NCBI GenBank assembly: GCA_964547015.1
Contig: CAZJKT010000013.1
Location: forward strand, 1-28,760
Direction of reading: 5' to 3'
From: JAFGCN01 sp964547015
GTDB lineage: Archaea; Aenigmatarchaeota; Aenigmatarchaeia; QMZS01
Length of the DNA stretch: 28,760 nt
Shown: in pieces, positions 20,842-28,110 of the stretch
Layout: every line of letters begins with the position of its first letter
How positions within the stretch are numbered: the first letter of the stretch is position 1
The notes under the pieces: generated by a model
Seen by the model: only the letters and a program-made list of their open reading frames with translations
Told to the model about the DNA's origin: nothing
The model's database searches: none
Position numbers and translations under genes: made by a program

Positions 20842-21510
20842 ATGAGAAAAGCTGTATTTATCCTGCTATTGCTCCTCATCCTGCCTATTGCTGTGGCGCA
20901 TCAGCCAAGAATTGTATTTGACAGGGAAAATTCGAGGGAAAACCCCATAATCATCCAAAATCCGGAAATATCGCAGGTATTTTACGGAGAGCTTAAAGGA
21001 GAGCCTGATTTTTACCTCTTAAAAAGCCCAAAGGATTTCGATTTGAGGCTGGGGCTTCTCGCCCCGGATATTAGCTTTGCAAGGACGGATTTTTTGGCAG
21101 GAATTACAAAAGACGGCCAAAGCCTCGCATTTGACGGGGGAGAATTTGAATGGCAGCCTTATTTTGAGCCTTTCGGACGGGACCGCTACCTTGAGGGTCC
21201 TATATTTAACGCGCCGGTAACTCAAGGGGAATACTACATCCTAATCACAAATAAGGAAAACCAAGGCAAGTATGCGCTTGCTGTTGGGTTTAAGGAATCA
21301 TTTTCCCCAAAGGAGGCGGTAAACACGGTATTGTCCATGCCAAAGCTCAAAACAGAATTTTTTGAAAAGCCCGCCTATACTGCCTTTCTAAACCCAATCG
21401 GGGCAGTTTTTCTCACCTTTCTCCTTATCGCCCTAGTTATTTTTTTATCTGTTTTTTCCTTCTTAAAAAAGCCTGCAAGAAAAGGGCCTTCCCAAAAAGA
21501 AATGGCTTAA
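20842..21510 (+). CDS. Secreted, membrane-anchored hypothetical protein
   Basis: A 222-residue protein with a signal peptide (RKAVFILLLLLILPIAVAHQ, about 20 residues), an extracytoplasmic beta-rich domain (about 25-185; DFYLLKSPKDFDLRLGLLAP, YYILITNKENQGKYALAVG) and a C-terminal membrane segment (about 187-208) with a basic cytoplasmic tail. The beta-rich part recalls lectin- or prepeptidase-type jelly rolls, but I cannot assign it. It is the last gene before the convergent uL3 gene. Confidence 0.72.
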   Translation: MRKAVFILLLLLILPIAVAHQPRIVFDRENSRENPIIIQNPEISQVFYGELKGEPDFYLLKSPKDFDLRLGLLAPDISFARTDFLAGITKDGQSLAFDGGEFEWQPYFEPFGRDRYLEGPIFNAPVTQGEYYILITNKENQGKYALAVGFKESFSPKEAVNTVLSMPKLKTEFFEKPAYTAFLNPIGAVFLTFLLIALVIFLSVFSFLKKPARKGPSQKEMA

Positions 21511-21537
21511 ATAGTTTAATTTAATTCTTCAAAAAAG

Positions 21538-22470
21538 TTACTTCAATATCTCCTTAATCTCCAGATTGGCTTTTTTTGCTTCCCGAGGCTTTCGGATAAC
21601 CACCATCCTTTTTCTTGCTCCGGGGACTGAACCCTCTAAAAGGATATATGAGCCTTTTACAAGCCCGTACTCCTTAAATCCCTCTTTTGGGTTTACCTCT
21701 TCGGGGTTGTCTGAAATTTTCAAAATAAGCTTGTTTAATTCAGTCCTCTGCCCATAGCCCATTTGTCCTGCAAACGGGACGCGATAGCTGATTTTCCTTG
21801 GTGTAACGCCTCCAACCGAACCTATGTGCCGGCGGCCTTTCTTGGTATGGTGGTTTCTAAGCTTGCATCCAAACCTTTTGACTACGCCTTGAGTCCCCTT
21901 CCCTTTTGTAATTGCGGTAACCTCAATATATTCGCCCGCGCTAAAAAAATCGCCAATTTTAAGCTCTTTTCCCATAAGGCCTTTTGCCTCTTCAAGCCCA
22001 ATGGAAGCGCCAAGCTCAAAAATCTCGGGGGTTTTTTTAAGGTCGATTTTTCTTGGGAAAGTTGCCACTTCAAGCCTTATTTCATCAAACTTCTCCGGGA
22101 TTTTGCCTCCGGTTTCGGTTTTATAGTTGAATTTTCGCTTAATGTCTTTTTTTAGGTCTTTTGGAAGAGCTTTTATGTCAAAGTAGGAAGCTATTTTCTT
22201 TTTTCCAAGGAATGTTTTTTTGTAGAATGAAACTGAAATCGGGTAAACCGGTGGAATTTCAAGGACAGTTGCCGGAAAAATCACTTCCTTGCCCTTATTC
22301 ACATTATTTCGCGTTTCTTCGGCAAGGTACTGGACCATTCCAACCTTATATGCTGAAAAGCCTAAAACGCCGTTTCCTGTCCAAAAGGAAATCTTTGGGT
22401 GGATTCTTTGAGCCCTCACTCTCGGCCAATATTGCATGCTTCCCCTCCTTGATCCGTGCGGCGTTGCCAT
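21538..22470 (-). CDS. rpl3: 50S ribosomal protein uL3
   Basis: A 310-residue core protein of the large subunit near the peptidyl transferase centre. The start ATPHGSRRGSMQYWPRVRA matches the archaeal uL3 beginning (PHxPRRGSL...PRKRA). The body contains the signature VTAITKGKGTQGVVKRFGC, then the long extension HTKKGRRHIGSVGGVTPRK, FAGQMGYGQRTELN and VPGARKRMVVIRKP. Length is normal. In this window it is not followed by uL4 or other S10-operon genes, so the operon is broken up. Confidence 0.97.
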   Translation of the reverse strand: MATPHGSRRGSMQYWPRVRAQRIHPKISFWTGNGVLGFSAYKVGMVQYLAEETRNNVNKGKEVIFPATVLEIPPVYPISVSFYKKTFLGKKKIASYFDIKALPKDLKKDIKRKFNYKTETGGKIPEKFDEIRLEVATFPRKIDLKKTPEIFELGASIGLEEAKGLMGKELKIGDFFSAGEYIEVTAITKGKGTQGVVKRFGCKLRNHHTKKGRRHIGSVGGVTPRKISYRVPFAGQMGYGQRTELNKLILKISDNPEEVNPKEGFKEYGLVKGSYILLEGSVPGARKRMVVIRKPREAKKANLEIKEILK

Positions 22471-22559
22471 TTATTAAAGAGGAAATTAATTTTAAAAGGG
22501 ATACTGCCCGAATCCTGTAAAAATCGGGTGTTTTTTATATTTAAAGATAATAGTTAATT

Positions 22560-23054
22560 ATGATAACTGACGGACCAATTGATATGTATACAAGACCTTC
22601 GGAGAATTCGGATCGGCGTTATGAAGATTGGAAAAGTCTGCCTGAGCTTGTAGTTAGTGAGGATTTTAGAGTAGATGAAGTGTTCTGCAAGTCAGAAAGA
22701 ACAAGTGCAACGCCTCAATCAGAAATTAAAATTGGCGGCACAAATTACCCTTATAGAACGGGCTATATTACAGATATATTACTTGTAGTTTCCCCTCAAA
22801 ACGAAGAAGTTCCTGTTGAAGAACTCATATTTTATGGGAATTCCGCAGTAATGTCTGGCGATACCATTCAGGCTAAAATTCCAAGACATGGGGGTGGCAA
22901 GTATATAGAAGGTAAAGGCCGGGTCTATCTCGATAGGCCCTTTGGTACTACAGAAGAGGCAATTGAGATAGAACTTAAAGATAAATCGGGGAAAGTATTG
23001 AGAGAGGATAAATCCGTAAATTATGATATGTATTTTCCAAGAAAAATCGCTTAG
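22560..23054 (+). CDS. Hypothetical beta-rich protein
   Basis: Not recognised. The 164-residue soluble protein has a polar N-terminal part (about 1-60) and a region of alternating strands (GYITDILLVVSPQNEE, VEELIFYGNSAVMSGDTIQA, YIEGKGRVYLDRP). GDTIQAKI and GRVYLD resemble an OB-fold-like barrel, which is speculation. It is divergent from uL3 with AT-rich promoter sequence between, and is more AT-rich than the ribosomal genes around it. Confidence 0.6.
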   Translation: MITDGPIDMYTRPSENSDRRYEDWKSLPELVVSEDFRVDEVFCKSERTSATPQSEIKIGGTNYPYRTGYITDILLVVSPQNEEVPVEELIFYGNSAVMSGDTIQAKIPRHGGGKYIEGKGRVYLDRPFGTTEEAIEIELKDKSGKVLREDKSVNYDMYFPRKIA

Positions 23055-23109
23055 TTCCTAAAATTCGAGTAAACCTCATAATTTGCCTAAAACTTGCCTG
23101 TGTTTCAAT

Positions 23110-24329
23110 TTAGCAGTCGCCGACAAATATCCTCCTTCTAAAAGGCTCTCCATCAGGAAGAGCCATTTTCCGGTCAATAAAATTCTCAACATACCCCGAA
23201 TCCCAAGGAAATCCGTATATATTTTGTACAAACCTATCCTCAGGGCAAGGCTCTAAAGAAAATTCTGCTCTCTGCCACCATTCTCTTCGGTCTATAATAT
23301 GTTTTTCCTCGGGGCCTGTGCTAATCAGTGTTATAGGAAAACCCAATTCTTCTTCTAGGCCATAAACATATCTTTTTGATTTTTGAGACAATAGTTCAAA
23401 CTCACTTTTTCCCTTATCCGCATAATTGATATAATCAAGGCCGGTCAGGGCAATCTGGTCGGGGCGATTATTTGCAATTGCTTCATGCAAAAGCCCATAA
23501 TCCTGCTCAAAAACTCTCCGAATATTTCCGGTTACGCTTGTTCTCTCAGATAACTCATAGGGCGAGCCTGACCTTTTTGCAATTTTCTTCCAGCTAATCT
23601 CATCCGAGAAATCTTTTGAACCCACAGGGCCGCTATTTCCCGCAACCCTTATTGGATATGACCTCATTACGCCTATTGTCTGCCTATGGCATTTTGGGGC
23701 TATTCCCGCGTCACTCAATAGAGCGGAAGCAGTAACATTTCGGCTTGTAACATACGGATATTGCCCAAAATCCAGGCATAATCCATAGCCCTGCGTCCCC
23801 TCAAGAATTACAGAGTGGCCTACATCAATCAGGCTATTAATTGATTTTGAAGTATCTCCGCAAAAAAATAGAGTTCGGGATCCTCCATTGCAAATCCTTC
23901 AAAAAGTTTTGCCTCTCGCATCACCTTTTGCGCATGCGCGGCCCCAACCCCCTCTAAAGTAGAGCCTATTGTTTCCCGAAGAAGCCTTAACTGCTCCTCT
24001 TGCCTATGCTCTTTGGTAACAACCATTGCATGGCTGTCAACCATCATCCTATCAGGGTAGAGCCTATGGGTAACCAGTTCCTTTGCCAAAACATCAATAT
24101 TGACGGTACTTGCCGCTGTCAGGTAGAGCCTGCATTCCGAATTGATAACACCGCAAGGCACCTGCCTATTTACATACTTTGCGCCACCTCTATAAAAAGT
24201 GTGCCCTGCCTGAGGGCCCCCGGACCTTACCGCGGCATTGTATTCCTCAGCCAAATAAGCGGCCATCTTGCCCTTACCCTCAGAGCCAAGCTGCAGCCCT
24301 ATAAGGCAATCAACAACTTCATTCACCAT
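23110..24329 (-). CDS. purA: PurZ-like adenylosuccinate synthetase, interrupted by a frameshift
   Basis: Adenylosuccinate synthetases join aspartate to IMP using GTP. The N-terminal part (24329 to about 23869) has the P-loop GLQLGSEGKGK, GPQAGHTF and TAASTVNIDVLAKEL. The C-terminal part, in the next frame, starts CGDTSKSINSLIDVGHSV, runs on through LEGTQGYGLCLDF, YPYVTSRNVTA, SYPIRVAGNSGP, ERTSVTGNIRRV and TGPEEKHIIDRR, and ends at 23110. The two meet at a run of seven T (minus strand). Without correction the first part ends after 166 residues. Ser16 replaces the catalytic Asp of PurA and the GPFPTE loop is missing, as I recall for phage PurZ, which makes the diaminopurine precursor from dGMP. 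About 406 residues if the frame is restored. Confidence 0.82.
23862..23868 (-). other. Slippery T7 run at the frameshift in the PurZ-like gene
   Basis: In the reading frame of the first part the minus strand reads TAT TTT TTT GCG, so the heptamer T-TTT-TTT fits the X-XXY-YYZ pattern of -1 ribosomal slippage. Slipping back one base gives TGC GGA and the exact PurA/PurZ continuation (CGDTS). One missing T in assembly or a real mutation would look the same. No clear pseudoknot was seen in the next 30 bases. Confidence 0.6.
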
Positions 24330-24427
24330 ACAATATTAGTAAATATTACTCTATATATACCGCCCACCCTAAAACCAAAAAACCCTCTAAAAATTTTGCT
24401 TAATATATTCAAAAAAAGCCTAATCTT

Positions 24428-25438
24428 ATGGATGACAAGCAGTTAAAGAAAGTTTTTGCTTCAGCGCTCGTATTATTCCTGATTTTATTTCTCTTATATG
24501 CCCTGATGCCTTATAAAACCGCAGTTTTCGGGGCAATCATCCTCTACAGCCTATTTAGGCCCCTCTACAAGGCCCTTTCTACAAAAACCCCGCTTGGCGA
24601 AACGCTGTCCGCGCTCCTGGTAATGCTTATTACCCTTGCCGTTGTAATTATTCCCCTTATTTTTGTCCTAAATACCGCTTACGCGGAACTAAGATATGTT
24701 GTTTCAGATTACCGCCCGATTCTTGAGCTTGTCCGAAGCACAAACCTTATGGGAACTCTTGACGACCTAATCCCGGGCCTCAGCCTAAGCAAAATAATAA
24801 TGGGAGAAGTTGCAAAAATAGGGGAGCTGGCAGGAGACCTTCTATTCAGCACATTCCAAAGCATCGGGGCGGGGCTTCTAAATATCACCCTAATGTATTT
24901 CCTGCTCTACTATATGCTTACAGGAGAAAAAGACCTCAAGCTAAGGATGTGCTCATTTAGCCCGTTTAACCGCGCAAATACGCTTAAGCTAATGAGGGAG
25001 TTCAAAAGCATTACCTACACTACAATTGTGGTTACCGGCGTTATTGCAATTATTCAGGGGACGCTTCTTGGGCTTGGCTTTCACATATTCGGAATTAAGG
25101 GGGCGGTTCTTTGGGGAGTTATTGCCGCCCTATTATCATTCCTTCCGATTGTAGGTCCCCCTCTAATCTGGATTCCGGTAGTTCTTATCAAGTTTCTCAT
25201 GGGAGATGTCACAACTGCAGTCGGATTCTTAATCTGGGGGCTGTTTTTGAGCAATGTGGATAATGTTATCCGGCCGGGACTCCAAAGAAAAATAGGCAAC
25301 ATCCACCCTCTTATATCTATTGTAGGTGTGTTCATTGGGCTGCCGATATTTGGAATAATAGGGATTATAATAGGCCCGCTGATGCTCTCATACCTTGTAT
25401 TGATGCTCAAAATGTATAGGGAGGAATATATGGACTAA
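24428..25438 (+). CDS. AI-2E family transporter (PF01594-type permease)
   Basis: A 336-residue membrane protein with about eight membrane segments in the family order: two near the N-terminus (about 10-45), one near 60-80, a soluble middle part with LVRSTNLMGTLDDLI, and five towards the C-terminus, including the family signatures FLPIVGPPLIWIPVVL and the loop before FLSNVDNVIRPGLQRK (about 275-290). Family members export autoinducer-2, sodium or other solutes; the substrate cannot be read from the sequence. The TATA-containing divergent region with the PurZ-like gene is about 100 bases long. Confidence 0.9.
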   Translation: MDDKQLKKVFASALVLFLILFLLYALMPYKTAVFGAIILYSLFRPLYKALSTKTPLGETLSALLVMLITLAVVIIPLIFVLNTAYAELRYVVSDYRPILELVRSTNLMGTLDDLIPGLSLSKIIMGEVAKIGELAGDLLFSTFQSIGAGLLNITLMYFLLYYMLTGEKDLKLRMCSFSPFNRANTLKLMREFKSITYTTIVVTGVIAIIQGTLLGLGFHIFGIKGAVLWGVIAALLSFLPIVGPPLIWIPVVLIKFLMGDVTTAVGFLIWGLFLSNVDNVIRPGLQRKIGNIHPLISIVGVFIGLPIFGIIGIIIGPLMLSYLVLMLKMYREEYMD

Positions 25439-25458
25439 AACTTGCAAAAACCCAAAAA

Positions 25459-26016
25459 CTAACTTATTGCCGCGGCAATCCTTTTTCCAAATTCCCTTGC
25501 GGCCTCGGGGCCGCTTCCGGTAATTATTCTTCCATCAGCCTCCACCAGCTTTCCTGTGTAGGATGCCCCGGCTTTCTTAAGCGCGGAAATTCCCGCATCC
25601 GCAGGGTAAACTGTTGCCTTTTTGCCTTTGAGTATTCCCGCATTTGCAAGGATTACCGGAGCAATGCATATCGCGCCAACAATTTTCCCGGCTGAGTAAG
25701 CCTCTTTTGCAATCTTATGGGCAAGAGGGTCATTAAAATACACTGATGAGCCGGTTCCGCCCACAAATACAACCGCATCATAATCCTCCGGCTTTGCCTC
25801 GGATAATGCAATTTCCGCTTTTATTGTCCCGCCAAGCATTCCTGACTTCTCACCGGGAGAAGTTGAAGCAATAACCGCAGTTATTCCCCTGGTCTCAATC
25901 TCTTCTTTTGTATAGAAACATTCCTCATCCCGATAGTCCTTTGGGGCGATAATAAACAAAACCATCCTTTCGCCTATATCCTTATTTCTTTTTGTGTCGC
26001 GCCACAATCCAAACAT
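25459..26016 (-). CDS. DJ-1/PfpI superfamily protein
   Basis: A flavodoxin-like domain of the class-I glutamine-amidotransferase-like superfamily. The nucleophile elbow is GAICIAPVIL with Cys117; the residue after Cys is Ile rather than His, so a PfpI-type Cys-His protease diad is absent. An acidic residue in DYRDEECF (about 28-33) and VFVGGTGS (about 83-90) complete the active-site neighbourhood. Possible roles are glyoxalase, amidase or stress chaperone. The start at 26016 has a TATA-like sequence upstream and follows TT; Met18 would be the start if the first 17 residues are not translated. Convergent to the AI-2E gene. Confidence 0.85.
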   Translation of the reverse strand: MFGLWRDTKRNKDIGERMVLFIIAPKDYRDEECFYTKEEIETRGITAVIASTSPGEKSGMLGGTIKAEIALSEAKPEDYDAVVFVGGTGSSVYFNDPLAHKIAKEAYSAGKIVGAICIAPVILANAGILKGKKATVYPADAGISALKKAGASYTGKLVEADGRIITGSGPEAAREFGKRIAAAIS

Positions 26017-26130
26017 AACTTATGTCGCGGATAGAACTATATATAATTTCGGCAATTAGCGGGGATTGCTTGGATTAAAATTGAGGGAAATTTAAGCTGT
26101 GGGGTTGTAATTTAAAAATATTGCTATATT

Positions 26131-26664
26131 ATGGCAAAGCTAAGACCTGCAAGGTGCTATCGGGTAAAAAAGAGGCCCTGGACAAGGCAGTCCAGAAAGA
26201 AGCCTCGGAAAGGATATGTAAGAGGTGTCCCTAACCTTAAGATAAGGAGGTTTAGGACAGGAAAAAGGGAAGCCTATGACACAACCTACCATATTATAGG
26301 GAAAAGCGACCTTCAGGTAAGGGATAATGCAATGGAATCTGCAAGGATTGCCATGACAAATTATCTGCAAAAAAACATCAAAAACAGCTTTTACCTGATT
26401 ATACGGAAATATCCTTTTCAGGTCCTCAGGGAGCACAAGCAGGCCGCAGTAGCCGGAGCCGACAGGTTCTTTTCGGGAATGCGCCACGCATTTGGAAAGC
26501 CCGCAGGAAGCTGTGTTCAGATGAGCCCCGGCGAGGTTCTCTTTGAGCTAAGAGCCGACAGGAAAAATTATCCTTTGGTCAAGGAAGCATTTAGAAGGGC
26601 AAAAATGAAGCTTCCGGGCGATTATGAGCTTGTAGAGGCTGTTGGGCTGGAAGTGAAGGATTAG
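26131..26664 (+). CDS. rpl10e: 50S ribosomal protein uL16 (L10e)
   Basis: A 177-residue archaeal L10e. The start AKLRPARCYRVKKRPWTRQS is typical; then PNLKIRRFRTG, and the long basic region ending in GMRHAFGKPAGSCVQMSPG, which contacts the tRNA site. The length agrees with other archaea. The ATG follows a TATA-like TTTAAAAATATTG and TT. T-rich sequence just after the stop (CTGTTTTTTTGG) may end the transcript. Confidence 0.96.
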   Translation: MAKLRPARCYRVKKRPWTRQSRKKPRKGYVRGVPNLKIRRFRTGKREAYDTTYHIIGKSDLQVRDNAMESARIAMTNYLQKNIKNSFYLIIRKYPFQVLREHKQAAVAGADRFFSGMRHAFGKPAGSCVQMSPGEVLFELRADRKNYPLVKEAFRRAKMKLPGDYELVEAVGLEVKD

Positions 26665-26763
26665 GCTGTTTTTTTGGAAAGAGAAATTGTATCGATAAGG
26701 ATTTTTTACCTAAAAAAAGGCATAGTTTAGTCTGGTCAGAGAAAGAATTATAAAATGAAAGAT

Positions 26764-26922
26764 CTAGGCGAGCCCTTCCTGAGAGTAATCTGCCTTTGGA
26801 CCATACAGAGGCCTTCCTGTAAGTTTCTCTGAAAGGTAGCTCACTAATTTTGACACGGGGTCAATAGTATCTGCGGGTACATTCCACCCCAAATCACTAC
26901 CTGGATAAATGTTTCCTTTCAT
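26764..26922 (-). CDS. Small hypothetical protein
   Basis: A 52-residue frame starting MKGNIYPGSDLGWNVPADTI and ending in KADYSQEGLA. The middle (DPVSKLVSYLSEKLTGRP) is helix-like and the composition looks protein-like. A TATA-like TATTTATATATATAAA is upstream on the minus strand. No family is known; it is shorter than most gene callers accept. The rest of the 26665-27154 gap holds nothing else I can support. Confidence 0.4.
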   Translation of the reverse strand: MKGNIYPGSDLGWNVPADTIDPVSKLVSYLSEKLTGRPLYGPKADYSQEGLA

Positions 26923-27154
26923 ATACTAATATACCTACATTTATATATATAAATACTTTTTTACGGTTAGACAAATGTCTATAATTCATCCAAAGTTTAG
27001 AAGTCCCAAAGTATTGGCAAACTAAAGTTCAACAAATTAACAATATCTTAGTTTTCATATTTGGCCAAAAAAGCCTTGAGCGCCACAATCGCCAATATAA
27101 AATCCCGCAACAGCATTGAATAGTCTTATTTAACCCTTAAAATCAGAGAATCTT

Positions 27155-27481
27155 ATGAAACCGACAATAACTTTTCAGGATTTCGACAAGCTCGACATTA
27201 GAATCGGGAAAATCCTTTCAGCCGAAAAGGTAGATGGCGCGGACAAGCTCTATAAACTTGAGGTTGATTTTGGCGAGGAAAAACGGCAGGTTGTTGCAGG
27301 CCTTGCCCCGTATTTCGGCTGCGAGGAGCTTGTTGGCAAGCAGGCGCCGTTTGTCCTGAATCTTGAGCCAAGGAAGATGCGGGGGCTGGAGAGCCAGGCG
27401 ATGATTTTGGTCGCGGATATGGATAACCCCGCCTTAATCGGGCCGCAAAAGGAAGTCCCTAACGGGGCTGTTGTTTGCTGA
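27155..27481 (+). CDS. tRNA-binding domain protein (CsaA/EMAP-II/MetG C-terminal type)
   Basis: A 108-residue OB-fold protein. FDKLDIRIGKILSAEKVDGADKLYKLEVD and VVAGLAPYF are the hallmark sequences, followed by EPRKMRGLESQAMILVA, the loop that contacts tRNA in CsaA and the C-terminal domain of methionyl-tRNA synthetase. It may act as a free dimeric tRNA chaperone or as the beta subunit of a split MetRS. It is convergent, with a gap of 21 bases, to the TrmI-type methyltransferase gene, which also acts on tRNA. Confidence 0.9.
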   Translation: MKPTITFQDFDKLDIRIGKILSAEKVDGADKLYKLEVDFGEEKRQVVAGLAPYFGCEELVGKQAPFVLNLEPRKMRGLESQAMILVADMDNPALIGPQKEVPNGAVVC

Positions 27482-27502
27482 TATTGGCCCCATATACAAA
27501 AA

Positions 27503-28087
27503 TCAGGTCTTATTTTCCAACGGGAGCGCGACCTTTATCCCAAAAAGCAAGTAGCCTGTATGGATTATGCCGGAATGCACAGGGTGGGTCGAAATCCCGA
27601 CCTTCCACTCCCGAACAGTGCAATCAATCATTTTCGCCTCGTAGCCGAACTTCAAAAACTCCTTGTGGGCGTCCTTTATCTGCTCGATATTGGGCGAATA
27701 AACCACAAAAACCCCTCCGGGCTTGAGGTTCTTGTCAAGCTTTTTCACAAGGCGGGCGGGCCCCTTCAAGTCAAGGGTTATAATATCAAACTCGCCCCTA
27801 ACCCTAGCTCTTGCTATATCTTTGTTTATAAATTCAATATTCTCAAGCCCCGCCCTTTTCGCGTTCTTTATAGCGAGTTTGTGAAACTGCGGACGCTTTT
27901 CATAAGTCGTTACCCTGCCGGGCTGAGCCAGATTTGCAAGGAAAATCGCCAGAAATCCCGAGCCTGTGCCCGCATCAAGAACATTGCAGCCGGGCGAAAT
28001 TCCCGAATAGGCGGCAATTATCCCTGCATCTTTTCGAAGCACTACCTGAGGTCCCCTTATCGCCCTATCAAAAAACTTTGGGTCCAT
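27503..28087 (-). CDS. trmI: TrmI-type tRNA (adenine-N1)-methyltransferase, short form
   Basis: SAM-dependent methyltransferase of the TrmI family, which methylates adenine 57/58 in the T arm of tRNA. RGPQVVLRKDAGIIAAYSGI leads into the SAM motif NVLDAGTGSG (about 35-44), TTYEKRPQF binds the ribose, and FDIITLDLKGP holds the catalytic Asp; a family-type C-terminus (HPVHSGIIHTGYLLF) follows. At 194 residues it is about 60 shorter than usual: the N-terminal beta-barrel domain is nearly absent, only ten residues precede the linker. The start follows TT. Its own target class includes the tRNA-Gln encoded in this window. Confidence 0.85.
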   Translation of the reverse strand: MDPKFFDRAIRGPQVVLRKDAGIIAAYSGISPGCNVLDAGTGSGFLAIFLANLAQPGRVTTYEKRPQFHKLAIKNAKRAGLENIEFINKDIARARVRGEFDIITLDLKGPARLVKKLDKNLKPGGVFVVYSPNIEQIKDAHKEFLKFGYEAKMIDCTVREWKVGISTHPVHSGIIHTGYLLFGIKVALPLENKT

Positions 28088-28110
28088 AATAGAATCTGAA
28101 AAAATATCCT

